A stretch of DNA of 44,812 nucleotides from CAZEAP01 sp964510315 (lineage in GTDB: Bacteria > Planctomycetota > Brocadiia > SM23-32). Where the stretch lies: positions 1 to 44,812 of the forward strand of contig CAZEAP010000029.1 in the NCBI GenBank assembly GCA_964510315.1. Reading direction: 5' to 3'. Numbering within the stretch: position 1 is the first letter of the stretch; each line of letters begins with the position of its first letter. Positions 1 through 7,886 of the stretch are shown piece after piece. The notes beneath the pieces were generated by a model. The model ran no database searches. It was not told the origin of the DNA and worked only from the letters and a program-made list of their open reading frames with translations. Both the position numbers and the translations under genes were made by a program.

Positions 1-75
1 CACGGAAGCACCGATAGCGACCAGTTCGCTCACGCGGGGGTCCAGTCCACTTTGACCATCTTGATCACGCTTCAT
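1..75 (-). CDS. AhpD/carboxymuconolactone decarboxylase-like protein, N-terminal fragment (cut by window edge)
   Basis: Only the first 25 codons are present; the gene runs off the left edge. The ATG is at 75-73, preceded by a strong Shine-Dalgarno (AGGAGGAT about 6 bases upstream). The translation begins MKRDQD and continues into LDPRVSELVAIGASV, the typical opening of small carboxymuconolactone decarboxylase/AhpD-like proteins, where it precedes a CxxC thiol motif that would lie outside the window. Genes of this family often sit in arsenic operons, and it lies on the same strand 237 bases after arsM, so I read it as the fourth gene of the cluster. A peroxide- or arsenic-linked thiol redox role is inference from context. 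The family call rests on about 15 residues. Confidence 0.6.
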   Translation of the reverse strand, partial: MKRDQDGQSGLDPRVSELVAIGASV

Positions 76-312
76 TCTTGATCCTCCTTTGTCTTCCGGG
101 CGGCCACAGGGGAGAAGTCATTCCCGCGAAGGTAGCAGCCTGGCTCCGGCGGGTAGCCGCCAGTGGGTTCAATTCTCCTGAGGTCCATGACGGTTTCAGT
201 CCTCGAGCGCCTGGGGCAACTACGCCACGCAAACGCGAACCTCGTCGCATCCATCTATTGCTGTTCTTGTCCTCTGCCGCCGGTCTTCCGGCTTCCGAAC
301 CAAGCGGGGCGG

Positions 313-1080
313 CTAGGTGGCGGGGCGGGTCGCGCTTATCATCGCGGAGGTAACCCACGCCGCACTGTCGTCTGCGGGTCTGTCCTTCTGCGAGGCGAAC
401 TCGACACGAACGTCGACGAAGCCAGCCGCGTCTAGCCAACCTTTGATCTCTTCCGCATTCGCCGCGCCGGCCACGCAACCGCAGCGCTTGTCTAAGTCGT
501 TCCGAACGGATTGCGGCAGTGGGGCGAGCGTCACGATGTCGGAGATGACCATGCGCCCGCCCGGCTTCAGCACACGAAACACCTCCGCCAAGACGGCAGG
601 CTTATCCGGGGACAGGTTCACAACGCAGTTGGAGACCACCCGGTCGGCGCAAGCATCAGGCAGGGGCAGGCTCTCGATGCGGCCCAGGCGGAACTCGACC
701 GTCTTGAAGCCGCTCGCCGTTGCGTTGTGGCGAGCGAGGTTGACCATCTGTTCTGTCATGTCCACGCCAATCACCCTGCCCTCGGGGCCGACAAGGCCGG
801 CGGCGAGGAAGCAGTCAATACCTCCCCCGCTCCCCAGGTCCACGACGGTGTGGCCGGGACGGATGTCCGCGACGCGCAGGGGCACGCCGGACCCGAGTCC
901 CATGTCGGCTCCCGGCGGCAGGGCCTCAAGCTCTTCGCTCGTGTATCCAAGCCTCTCGGACTTGCTGAGCGACGGAGCGCAAGAGGGGCAGCATTGGGCA
1001 TTCGCGCCTCGGTCTCGCGCAATGTCGCCATAGCGCCGCCGCACGGCCTCGCGGATCGTCTCGGGGGATAGCTCGCCCAT
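313..1080 (-). CDS. arsM: Arsenite S-adenosylmethionine methyltransferase ArsM
   Basis: A 255-residue cytosolic SAM-dependent methyltransferase that methylates As(III), giving volatile or less retained species. The SAM-binding motif is at residues 80-88 (VDLGSGGGI), followed by the acidic residue in GVDM near 105-108. The family's arsenic-binding cysteines are present: a CCxxC cluster at Cys30/31/34, Cys152 in SNCVVNLSP, and Cys200/202 in RCGCVAGA. I start at ATG 1080 because AGGAGGT lies just upstream and family homology begins there; a longer reading to 1308 only runs back through arsC in another frame. It follows arsC by 14 bases, so it is co-transcribed and presumably under ArsR control. 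Length and motifs are normal for the family. Confidence 0.95.
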   Translation of the reverse strand: MGELSPETIREAVRRRYGDIARDRGANAQCCPSCAPSLSKSERLGYTSEELEALPPGADMGLGSGVPLRVADIRPGHTVVDLGSGGGIDCFLAAGLVGPEGRVIGVDMTEQMVNLARHNATASGFKTVEFRLGRIESLPLPDACADRVVSNCVVNLSPDKPAVLAEVFRVLKPGGRMVISDIVTLAPLPQSVRNDLDKRCGCVAGAANAEEIKGWLDAAGFVDVRVEFASQKDRPADDSAAWVTSAMISATRPAT

Positions 1081-1094
1081 CTTGGCACCTCCTA

Positions 1095-1583
1095 CTAAGA
1101 GTGTTTCTCGGCAGCCTGCCCGAACCTCCCGCCGCCCGGCGGGTCGGTGAAGGTATCGGGCAGCGTCTCGACGTAAGCCCGGACCTGGTCGCGGATGCGG
1201 CGGTAGTGGGCCAGGGCCTCCTTTTCCGTGGGCGCGTCGGCCGCCAGCCGGGGCGGGTCCTCGAAGCTCTTGTGTACCATCCGCGTCTTGCCGGGGAAGA
1301 CGGGACATGCCTCTCGCGCGCTGTCGCAGACGGTCACCACGTAGTCGAAATCCATGTCGGCCAGCTCTTCCACGTGTTTGGACCGCTGGCCCGAGATGTC
1401 CACGCCGGCCTCGGCCATGACGGCTACCGCGCGCGGGTCGAGCCCGTGGGGTTCGACGCCCGCCGAGTAGGGCTCGATCTGATCACTCTTCAGCTCCCGC
1501 GCCCAGCCCTCGGCCATCTGGCTGCGGCAGGAGTTCCCCGTGCACAGGAACAGCACTTTCAGCTTTTCCTCTGCCGTCGACAT
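1095..1583 (-). CDS. arsC: Arsenate reductase ArsC, low-molecular-weight phosphatase type (thioredoxin-coupled)
   Basis: This 162-residue protein reduces arsenate to arsenite. The low-molecular-weight phosphatase loop Cys14-X5-Arg20 (CTGNSCR) holds the nucleophilic cysteine. A second pair, Cys86 and Cys93, has the C-X6-C spacing of the thioredoxin-coupled Bacillus/Staphylococcus-type enzymes, which relay the disulfide to thioredoxin. The ATG at 1583 has GGAGGAGCT directly upstream and lies inside the last codons of arsR (25-base overlap), which indicates translational coupling. The ORF could be read back to 1949, but that part is arsR in another frame. Its product, arsenite, is the substrate of the downstream ArsM. 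No arsenite efflux pump is visible in the window, though one could lie beyond the left edge. Confidence 0.95.
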   Translation of the reverse strand: MSTAEEKLKVLFLCTGNSCRSQMAEGWARELKSDQIEPYSAGVEPHGLDPRAVAVMAEAGVDISGQRSKHVEELADMDFDYVVTVCDSAREACPVFPGKTRMVHKSFEDPPRLAADAPTEKEALAHYRRIRDQVRAYVETLPDTFTDPPGGGRFGQAAEKHS

Positions 1584-1945
1584 AGCTCCTCCGGCTCGTA
1601 TTGCACGATGTTCTTCAGCTCTTGCTCGTCGCGGCTGGCCCGTTCGGTTGTGCTGAAGGCCTCCAGGGCCCAGTCCAGCGCCCCGGCAGCCACCGGCTCT
1701 GGCTCCTCCGGGAGGCGGTAGTAGACCCAGCGGCCGTCCTTGCGGCTCTCGACCAGACCGGCACGCTGGAGCACTGACATGTGCCGGGAGACGGTTGAGG
1801 GCGCCAGACCGGCAAACTCGGTGATCTGGCAGACGCACAGCTCGCCTCCGCGCAGGGCGTAGAGCACCCGCAACCGCGTCGGGTCGGAAAGAGCCCCCGC
1901 GACAGCCGCAACCGTGCCGGCGCGTATACGTGTATGTTTCGCCAT
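1559..1945 (-). CDS. arsR: ArsR/SmtB-family arsenic-responsive repressor
   Basis: A 128-residue winged-helix repressor. The N-terminal half holds the ArsR fold: a LSDPTRLRVLYAL helix, then the metal-site motif ELCVCQI, where the CVC pair is the classical As(III)/Sb(III) ligand set. The recognition helix follows (LAPSTVSRHMSVLQRAGLV) and then the wing (GRWVYYRL). The start is placed at ATG 1945 because homology begins there and a consensus promoter lies immediately upstream; there is no Shine-Dalgarno, which agrees with a leaderless transcript. Arsenite binding is expected to release DNA and derepress arsR-arsC-arsM. The residues after about position 105 are poorly conserved and overlap the arsC start. 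Confidence 0.93.
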   Translation of the reverse strand: MAKHTRIRAGTVAAVAGALSDPTRLRVLYALRGGELCVCQITEFAGLAPSTVSRHMSVLQRAGLVESRKDGRWVYYRLPEEPEPVAAGALDWALEAFSTTERASRDEQELKNIVQYEPEELCRRQRKS

Positions 1946-1948
1946 ACA
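1931..1948. promoter_or_regulatory. Candidate ArsR operator: perfect 6-bp inverted repeat
   Basis: TGTATG-N6-CATACA is a perfect inverted repeat covering the first codons of arsR and the predicted transcription start. Its placement downstream of a very strong promoter fits an autorepression site. Assignment to ArsR is inference. Confidence 0.5.
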
Positions 1949-1952
1949 TCGA

Positions 1953-1981
1953 ATTATATCCGCCGCACTAAACCTTGTCAA
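1953..1981 (-). promoter_or_regulatory. Consensus sigma70-type promoter of the ars operon
   Basis: On the minus strand a perfect -35 TTGACA (1976-1981) and a perfect -10 TATAAT (1953-1958) are separated by 17 bases. The expected transcription start, about 7 bases past the -10, falls at or next to the arsR ATG (1945), predicting a leaderless or nearly leaderless mRNA. Confidence 0.85.
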
Positions 1982-2410
1982 GCGAGCCGGGGGCGCGTGA
2001 CGCACTCAAACCGTCCAGACCCGGTAGAGACCCCCTGAGAATGACGAGGACGCCGCACTCCAGGGACAGTCATCTGCCTGTTGCACAATCAGGACCTTCT
2101 ATTCGGCATTGACCGTAGAGCGCGGAAACGTGGGTAAAGACAGGGGGGCAGGATGCCCCCGCAATGCGGGCAGGGCTGCCCGCGCCGAGGCCACCTTTCG
2201 CAGCGGGAGCCGCCTGGGGCGGCCTGCGACCCGGCTGGGCGGGCTCACGCTACAGGGGGCCGGCTTTGGGCCCGGCAGCCCTGTTTCGCCGTACGGGGAA
2301 TGCATGCCACGCCGCATAGACTTCCAGCGCCGCCCTCTCCCTTTGCAGGCCGTGAGGCGGCAGGCAGTTCAACTGGGCCAAAACCGGGGGTGACGGGCGC
2401 CGTGCAGAGG
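1982..2410. other. Intergenic region with two hairpins, no convincing gene
   Basis: Between the divergent arsR and apbE promoters I see no credible coding region. Two close GC-rich hairpins stand out: GGGGGCA/TGCCCCC with a 3-base loop (2144-2160) and GCGGGCA/TGCCCGC (2166-2183). Neither has a following T tract. They may be structured repeats of the REP type. Confidence 0.4.
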
Positions 2411-2438
2411 TTGAGCGGGACTCGGCGGGGTATATAAT
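2411..2438 (+). promoter_or_regulatory. Promoter upstream of apbE
   Basis: TTGAGC (2411-2416) and a perfect TATAAT (2433-2438) are separated by 16 bases. The start would fall near 2445, leaving about 60 bases of leader before the apbE ATG at 2505. Confidence 0.6.
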
Positions 2439-2504
2439 GGACTTTTGGAGCGCGAGTTGTGGAATTTGGCGGGACCCGGCAACCGGTAGTTGAGGCCGAG
2501 GGAC

Positions 2505-3557
2505 ATGACGAGACAGCGACGAAACCGGGGCGTGGCGCTGTTTGCCGGCGCCTGCTGCGTGCTGGTGGCGGCCGCGGCAGTTCAGAGCGGGTTGTGGGCG
2601 GGTTCCGGCGGGGGCATGCGCAGCGGAACGAAGCGCTACGAGAGGCGCTTTACCGCCATGGGCACCGACGGCCGACTGCTGGTGCTCGCGCCGACGTCGA
2701 GCAGTGCCCACAAAGCTATGGATGCGGCGCTGGGGCAGATCCAGATGGTGGAGCGCCGGATGAGCCCCTACCGGGCCGACAGCGACGTCAGCCGGCTGAA
2801 TCGGGGGGGGCATCCGGGCCCCGTGAAGCTCTCGAAACCTACCCGGGAGGTGCTCCGGAGGGCAGCCGAAGTCTCCAGGATGACCGACGGCGCGTTCGAC
2901 GTAACCTGCGCTCCGCTGACGGAACTGTGGAGAAGGGCGGAGTCCACCGGCCGGATGCCGGGCGCCGAATCGGTGCGACAGGCGCTGGCGGCGGTGGGCT
3001 GGCAGAAGCTGCGCCTCACCGACGGCGGGGCGGCCCTTGCCCGACCGGGCATGAAGGTGGACCTCGGCGGCATCGCGAAGGGCTACGCCCTGGACCTGGC
3101 GGCGGAGGCGCTGAGAGAGGCCGGCCTCGAGGCCGGTCTGGTGGACATCGGCGGGGACCTGCGGCTGCTGGGGCGTCCGGCCGACGGGCGGAGGTGGCTT
3201 GTGCAGGTGCGGCCGCCCCGCGGCGAGGAGCCGCTGATGCTGAGGCTGGGCGGCTGCGCGGTTGCGACCAGCGGGGATTACGCCCGCGGCTTCCGGGTCG
3301 GGAGCCGGTGGTTCTCCCACATCGTCCACCCCCGCACCGGACGCCCCGCCGGGGCGGCGGCGAGCGTCACGGTGGTGGCCCCGGAAGGGGCTGCGGCTGA
3401 CGCGCTGGCCACCGCCCTCAGCGTGATGAGCCCGGAGGAGGGCATCGAACTGGCGAACTCGCTATCGGGCGTGGAATGCATGATAATAAAGGCCAGGGCG
3501 GCCGGCGGGCCGAGGCGGCGGATGAGCGGCGGATTCGGGCGATATCTGGAGAGTTGA
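2505..3557 (+). CDS. apbE: FAD:protein FMN transferase (ApbE family)
   Basis: This 350-residue enzyme transfers FMN from FAD to a threonine or serine of a flavoprotein such as an Rnf/Nqr subunit. Family blocks seen in order are: the N-terminal AMGTDGRL block, DLGGIAKGYALD (Mg/FAD site), VDIGGDLRLLG, the SGDYARGF block with SHIVHPRTGRP, and ADALATALSVMSP. The first ~35 residues are hydrophobic after a basic start (ALFAGACCVLVAAAA), so it is probably exported or membrane-anchored, as is usual for ApbE. A TTG at 2490 could also start the frame, but ATG 2505 has GAGGG at good spacing. It is the first gene of an operon with the PH-like gene, rnpA and yidD. No acceptor flavoprotein is in the window. 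Confidence 0.92.
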   Translation: MTRQRRNRGVALFAGACCVLVAAAAVQSGLWAGSGGGMRSGTKRYERRFTAMGTDGRLLVLAPTSSSAHKAMDAALGQIQMVERRMSPYRADSDVSRLNRGGHPGPVKLSKPTREVLRRAAEVSRMTDGAFDVTCAPLTELWRRAESTGRMPGAESVRQALAAVGWQKLRLTDGGAALARPGMKVDLGGIAKGYALDLAAEALREAGLEAGLVDIGGDLRLLGRPADGRRWLVQVRPPRGEEPLMLRLGGCAVATSGDYARGFRVGSRWFSHIVHPRTGRPAGAAASVTVVAPEGAAADALATALSVMSPEEGIELANSLSGVECMIIKARAAGGPRRRMSGGFGRYLES

Positions 3558-3559
3558 GG

Positions 3560-4252
3560 ATGGCCGAGAAGGCGGACCTGAGGATCGAACCTTCCGAGCT
3601 GGCCCCGCGCGTGGTCGGGACGGAGGCCGCCGGATCGAACCCCGAGACGGCGGCGCGGGCCATCCGGCGGTACCTGGAGCGGCGGCGGCCGGCCCTGCTG
3701 AACATGGTGGAGGTCGGCGCGGAGGAGGGCTCTCTGGTGGTGAAGGCAGAAGGGGAGACGCCGGAGCAGACCCTGAAGGAGGTCCGGGAGCTGCTCCGGC
3801 TGGACGAGGACCTGACGCCGGTCGGAAAGATAGAGGTGGACGCCGAGGAGTTCGTCCTGAAGGACACGGAGACGGAGGTCGATTCGTGGACGGAGACCGA
3901 GATACTGCGGAGCCGGGCGCGTTATTTTCCCCACCCCACCTGCGAGTGGTTCGAGGTCTGCACCGGCGAGCTGACGCTGACCGAGGAGCGAGTGCGCTTT
4001 GAGCCGGAGTACGAGATGGTGGGGGACGAGACCGGCGGTCGCTCCGAGCAAGTCATTCTCCTGGAACGCATCACGGAGGTGCGCCGGGGGGACTGGCTGG
4101 AGGTGCCGTGTCTGGAGCTGGTGACCCGGCGGCAGGTCTATCGCTACGGCTGGCCCGCGCGCCGGGGGGAACCCGGCACGATCCTCGACGTTGACGAGTG
4201 GATCACGCACCTGAGGACACTTTTCGCACGGCGCGCATCGGAGACCTCATGA
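3560..4252 (+). CDS. Uncharacterised protein with a PH-like C-terminal region
   Basis: A 230-residue soluble acidic protein that I cannot assign to a named family. The first ~110 residues are charged and predicted helix/strand (repeated ERRRP, EEGSLVVKAEGE, TLKEVRELL segments). Residues ~125-220 read like a small beta-barrel of the bacterial PH type: short strands EWFEVCTGELTLTEERVRF, a loop, VILLERITEVRRGDW, LELVTRRQVYRYG, and a closing helix (DEWITHLRTLF). That is a pattern judgement without a profile search. ATG 3560 follows the apbE stop by 2 bases, and its own stop overlaps the rnpA start (ATGA, 4249-4252), so it is firmly inside the operon. Confidence 0.6.
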   Translation: MAEKADLRIEPSELAPRVVGTEAAGSNPETAARAIRRYLERRRPALLNMVEVGAEEGSLVVKAEGETPEQTLKEVRELLRLDEDLTPVGKIEVDAEEFVLKDTETEVDSWTETEILRSRARYFPHPTCEWFEVCTGELTLTEERVRFEPEYEMVGDETGGRSEQVILLERITEVRRGDWLEVPCLELVTRRQVYRYGWPARRGEPGTILDVDEWITHLRTLFARRASETS

Positions 4253-4629
4253 AACGGTTCGGTCTCCCCCGCCAGGCACGGCTGACCCGGTCCCGGGACT
4301 TCAAAGAAGTGAGTCGCCGGGGCAGCCGGCTGCGGGCGCCCCCCCTGCTGGTGAAGGCGCTGGCGCGGCGGGAAGGCAGAAGCCGGATGGGTCTTGCGGT
4401 GAGCCGGCAGGTCGGCTCGGCGGTGGTGCGCAACCGCTGGCGCCGGGCCATACGGGAGGCCTTCCGGCTGAACAGGCATCGGCTGGGCCGGCCCTATGAC
4501 CTGGTGTTCTCGGTGTTTCGAGAGGCGGAACCGGACGAGGTGAAGGAAGTTGAACGGGCATTCCTGGAGGTCGTCGAACGGCTGAATGCCGATGATGCAG
4601 AGGCTGCTCCAACCGATACGACTGATTGA
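4249..4629 (+). CDS. rnpA: Ribonuclease P protein component RnpA
   Basis: This 126-residue basic protein is the cofactor of the RNase P ribozyme, which matures the 5' ends of tRNAs. The start MKRFGLPRQARLTRSRDF is typical, and the signature basic helix RNRWRRAIRE is at residues 61-70. ATG 4249 overlaps the preceding stop by four bases (ATGA). The last 44 bases overlap the yidD start. In most bacteria rnpA follows rpmH and precedes yidD and yidC; here rpmH is absent upstream (a PH-like gene and apbE instead) and yidC is absent downstream. The protein is complete with no sign of decay. Confidence 0.93.
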   Translation: MKRFGLPRQARLTRSRDFKEVSRRGSRLRAPPLLVKALARREGRSRMGLAVSRQVGSAVVRNRWRRAIREAFRLNRHRLGRPYDLVFSVFREAEPDEVKEVERAFLEVVERLNADDAEAAPTDTTD

Positions 4630-4846
4630 GCGCGGCCTGGCCCGGCTGGCCGTTCTGGTGGTCAGGGTCTACCGCCGCTGCATCTCGCCCTACCTGCCGC
4701 CGGTCTGCCGTTTCCGGCCGACCTGCAGCCAGTACATGATCCAGGCGATAGAGAAGAAGGGCCTGGTGGTGGGGGTTCTGAAGGGGCTGTGGCGGATCGT
4801 GCGCTGCAACCCGCTCTTCCCCGGGGGCTACGACCCGGTGGACTGA
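4586..4846 (+). CDS. yidD: Membrane protein insertion efficiency factor YidD
   Basis: This 86-residue protein assists YidC/Sec-dependent membrane insertion and binds the inner face of the membrane through its amphipathic N-terminus. The family signature is complete: VRVYRRCISPYLPP, CRFRPTCSQYMIQAIEKKG, then GLWRIVRCNPLFPGGYDPV. It overlaps the end of rnpA by 44 bases in another frame, a common arrangement. The start could be ATG 4586 or either of the ATGs at 4592/4595; I chose the longest. Its 3' end overlaps the 3' end of the convergent HEAT-repeat gene by 19 bases. Confidence 0.92.
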   Translation: MPMMQRLLQPIRLIERGLARLAVLVVRVYRRCISPYLPPVCRFRPTCSQYMIQAIEKKGLVVGVLKGLWRIVRCNPLFPGGYDPVD

Positions 4847-6546
4847 GCCACGCCGGTTCCCATCTCGTCCCGGGCGACCTGGATGTAGAACAGCACGTCG
4901 CCGTGGCGGCCTTTCAGCTCCTCGATGACGGGGGCCCGGAGGTGGTAGTCAACCACCCGGCGGTTCTTACTGAGGCGCTCGAGGAAGCTTTTCTCAGCTC
5001 CAGCGGTCTCCTGGAGGAGGGCCGCCGCTTTCGGCCCGCCGATACGCCCCAGGGCGACGGCGGCGGTCCAGCGGATGAAGTGCGGGTACTGGTAGATTTC
5101 CAGCTTCTCCGCTATCTCCCGGACCGTCTCCTCGTCGGGGTTCTTCCAGTTTTCCAGTTGGATTTCCCGGCTGAGCTTGCCCTCCTGGCCGACACCGATC
5201 TCCGGCTTGCGGCGTTTCCGCAGAAGTTCGCCCAAAAACGGCACGGTGTCCTCGACTCCGAGTTCGCCGAAGGTCTTGGCGGCGGCCCACAGGATGATGG
5301 GTCCGGCCCCCTCCTTCCTGACGCGGCGGCGGAGGAATTCGACCACGAAATCCCCCGACTGGGTGAGCGCCTCCTGTGCGCGGATTCTCAGTTCGGTCAG
5401 GCTCTCCAGCTCCGCCTCGCTGATCTTGGCGCCCTCGCCCACGATCTCCTGAAACTTGTCGAGCTGGTCCAGCAGATAGGCCACGCCGTTGCGCTGCCTG
5501 AGGCGGCACAGCGAGATGGCCGCGCCGATGCGGACGGCGTGCTTGACGCCCTCGTCGGCGAGTGTGTCGCTGAGGACGCGGATGATCTCGGTCTTCTGGG
5601 CCGGTTTCGTTCGGGGATTCAGACCCGCCCGTCCCAGCCCCCGGGTGGCGGCCACCCGCCAGGTGCTTTCCAGTCGGGTGTCTCGCATGTCCTTGGCCAG
5701 CTTCTCGACGCTGGGAGCGTCGGCGACAGCCCCCAGGGCGTCGAGTATCCGGCCCGCCCGCTTGGTGTCGAGGATTTCATTGAGTTCCTGGATGAGGCTG
5801 TCCCGCACTTCCGCCAGCAGGTCCTGCACCCGCCTCTCCCCGGCGTTTTCGTCGGCGAACTCGACCAGCGGCTCGATGATCTGGTCTTTCAGTTCCTTTA
5901 TGCTTTCCAGGGCGGCCTTCCGCCGCGCCGGACGGTTGGACAGCAGGGCCTGCAGCAGCCGGTCGGCGTACTGCTCAGAGGGACGGTGTTCGTAGAGGAA
6001 GCGGGCGGCGTAGATGGACTGCACCCCCGGGTTGTTCTGGAATTTCTCCCGCAGAGCCTCGGTGGCATCCACATAGCGCATATCGCTGAGACCTTTGGCG
6101 GCCTTCTTGACGCATTCCGCGTCTTCGTCCTCCATGGCGGCGGAGAGAAGCTCTATACTCCTCTGCTTCCAGACCTGTGAAAGGTCCGAGATCGTCTGGA
6201 TGGCCTGCAGGCGGACCTTCTTTTCGGGGTCTTCGATCAGGGGAGCCACCTGCCGGACCGAACTCATGCGGCGCACTTCGGCCAGCACCTTCAGGCAGCC
6301 GATGCGAATGGCCGGGGCCTCGTGGTCCAGGGCCTCCCGGATGGCGGGCATGGCCTTCTCCCGCATGCGGCCGAGTTCCTGCACGGCGCGCGTCCGTTCC
6401 TGTTCCTTTTCGCTGCCGAGACGTTCGATGTAGTAGGCGGGGTCGTCGCTCTTGGCGCAGCCGGTCAGCAGGACAAGGGTCGCCAGCAGGCCGAGGAGTG
6501 CTGCACGCCGAGACGGAACGCGGGTTTCCGGTCGCTTCGATTCCAT
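4828..6546 (-). CDS. HEAT-repeat lipoprotein
   Basis: A 572-residue predicted lipoprotein. The N-terminus has a basic stretch, a hydrophobic segment and a lipobox ending in LLTGC (Cys30). The rest is tandem alpha-helical HEAT/armadillo-like repeats, visible in phrases such as RAVQELGRMREKAMPAIREAL, AIRIGCLKVLAEV, KVRLQAIQTI, AARFLYEHRP and RWTAAVALGRIGGPKAAALL. Such solenoids act as protein-protein scaffolds; no enzyme site is visible. ATG 6546 is chosen because the signal peptide starts there and a GAGGA lies upstream. It is transcribed alone from the minus strand. Function beyond envelope scaffolding is unknown. Confidence 0.85.
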   Translation of the reverse strand: MESKRPETRVPSRRAALLGLLATLVLLTGCAKSDDPAYYIERLGSEKEQERTRAVQELGRMREKAMPAIREALDHEAPAIRIGCLKVLAEVRRMSSVRQVAPLIEDPEKKVRLQAIQTISDLSQVWKQRSIELLSAAMEDEDAECVKKAAKGLSDMRYVDATEALREKFQNNPGVQSIYAARFLYEHRPSEQYADRLLQALLSNRPARRKAALESIKELKDQIIEPLVEFADENAGERRVQDLLAEVRDSLIQELNEILDTKRAGRILDALGAVADAPSVEKLAKDMRDTRLESTWRVAATRGLGRAGLNPRTKPAQKTEIIRVLSDTLADEGVKHAVRIGAAISLCRLRQRNGVAYLLDQLDKFQEIVGEGAKISEAELESLTELRIRAQEALTQSGDFVVEFLRRRVRKEGAGPIILWAAAKTFGELGVEDTVPFLGELLRKRRKPEIGVGQEGKLSREIQLENWKNPDEETVREIAEKLEIYQYPHFIRWTAAVALGRIGGPKAAALLQETAGAEKSFLERLSKNRRVVDYHLRAPVIEELKGRHGDVLFYIQVARDEMGTGVAQSTGS

Positions 6547-6622
6547 CCTTGGGAAGTCCTCTTTTGGGAACGTTGGGGGTCTGTATCCGCCGGGCGAGTT
6601 CGGCCTCCCGGCCTTCAACATT

Positions 6623-6651
6623 ACCGTAAACCCGCCGCGCGGCGGCGTCAA
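6623..6651 (-). promoter_or_regulatory. Probable promoter of the HEAT-repeat lipoprotein gene
   Basis: Minus strand TTGACG (6646-6651) and TACGGT (6623-6628) with a 17-base spacer. The spacer contains a GC palindrome (CCGCCGCGCGGCGG). The match at -10 is partial. Confidence 0.4.
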
Positions 6652-6699
6652 GTTCACAGGGGGATCGGAGGGCCGCGCCCGCCCCGGTCCCGGACGAAC

Positions 6700-7734
6700 T
6701 TACCCGAAGTTGACCATCGTCTTCAGCGCCTCCCCGCGGTTTTCGGCGGCGAAGATCACCGCCTCTGCCGCTGCGGGGAACTGGAACCGGTCGGTGATCA
6801 GGTCCTCGGTCCGGATCGCTCCCGAACCCAGAAGGCTTACGGCCGTTCGGAAGCGGTTGGCGTATCGGAAAACCCCGGTGACCAGGGCCTCCTTGGCCTG
6901 GAACTGTTGGAAGGGCAGCTTCGCCGTCTCTGCCGCCATCCCAACCCAGGCCACCCTCCCGCCCGGTCTGATGATGTCGATCCCCTCGTGGAGGGTCTCC
7001 TCGACGGCCACGCAGTCGAGGAGGACGTCGGCGGAGTCCCGCAGTTCGGCGGAAACGTCGACCTGGTCGGCGTTCACCGCCCGTGCGGCGCCCATCCGGC
7101 CGGCAAACTCCAGCCGGCGGGGCATCATGTCCACTGCCGTGATGTCGGTAGCTCCGGCCGCGCGGGCGGCGCCGATCGCCAGCAGTCCGATGGGCCCGGC
7201 GCCCAGAACCACCACTTTCTCGCCCGGCCGGAGGTCCACCAGTGCCACCGCGTGGAGCCCGACCGCGAGCGGCTCCACGGTGGCGCCGGCCTCCATGCTG
7301 ACGTTTTCAGGCAGGACGTAGGCGAAATCTTCCGGCACGGTCACGTATTCCTGGAAGAATCCGTCGTGGGGCGGGGCGGAGAGGAACACCACGTCCCTGC
7401 AGAGGTTATACCGCCCGCTGAGGCAGTAGTCGCAGCGGCGGCAGGGGATGCCGGGTTCCATGGCCACCCTGTCGCCCAGCCGGAGTGACCGCACCTCCTG
7501 TCCGGTTTCCACCACCTCGCCGGCGGCCTCGTGGCCGAGCACGAGGGGCTCCTTGACCACGAAGTCCCCGATTCGTCCCTTCTGGTAGAAATGGATGTCG
7601 GACCCGCAGACGCCGCACGACCGGACGGCGACCAGCACTTCGTGCGCTGCGGGCCGGGGAACGGGGACCTCCCGGGTGGCGAATTTGCCCTTCTCCACCA
7701 GATAGACGGCTTTCATGGTCTCTGCGGTACCCAT
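6700..7734 (-). CDS. Zinc-dependent medium-chain dehydrogenase, sorbitol dehydrogenase type
   Basis: This 344-residue NAD(P)-dependent polyol/alcohol dehydrogenase oxidises secondary hydroxyls of sugars or sugar alcohols. Catalytic zinc ligands are in CGVCGSDIHF and GHEAAGEV. The structural-zinc four-cysteine lobe is complete (CRRCDYCLSGRYNLC), and the Rossmann loop is GAGPIGLLAIGAA. The acidic residue in ITAVDMMPRR after the second strand argues for NAD rather than NADP. The start was placed at ATG 7734 since AGGAG is 6 bases upstream; ATG 7740 abuts the Shine-Dalgarno and ATG 7716 is further in. The frame stays open to 9585 but is out of family there. Substrate cannot be told from sequence; sorbitol, xylitol and threonine are family options. 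Confidence 0.9.
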   Translation of the reverse strand: MGTAETMKAVYLVEKGKFATREVPVPRPAAHEVLVAVRSCGVCGSDIHFYQKGRIGDFVVKEPLVLGHEAAGEVVETGQEVRSLRLGDRVAMEPGIPCRRCDYCLSGRYNLCRDVVFLSAPPHDGFFQEYVTVPEDFAYVLPENVSMEAGATVEPLAVGLHAVALVDLRPGEKVVVLGAGPIGLLAIGAARAAGATDITAVDMMPRRLEFAGRMGAARAVNADQVDVSAELRDSADVLLDCVAVEETLHEGIDIIRPGGRVAWVGMAAETAKLPFQQFQAKEALVTGVFRYANRFRTAVSLLGSGAIRTEDLITDRFQFPAAAEAVIFAAENRGEALKTMVNFG

Positions 7735-7772
7735 CTGCATCTCCTCTTGGATCAGCACATTCGATCGGACAG

Positions 7773-7801
7773 AGTCTAATGCGCCGCGCAGGGGCAAGCA
7801 A
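7773..7801 (-). promoter_or_regulatory. Probable promoter of the dehydrogenase gene
   Basis: Minus strand TTGCTT (7796-7801) and TAGACT (7773-7778) with a 17-base spacer, about 40 bases before the start codon. Confidence 0.45.
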
Positions 7802-7886
7802 GAGGGCAGAAGTGCTTCCCGCGGCCTCCAAGGGCTTGAAACGGGGTTCCCTGTCCGGGCATGATGTAGACTGGATTGTCGGCGCA

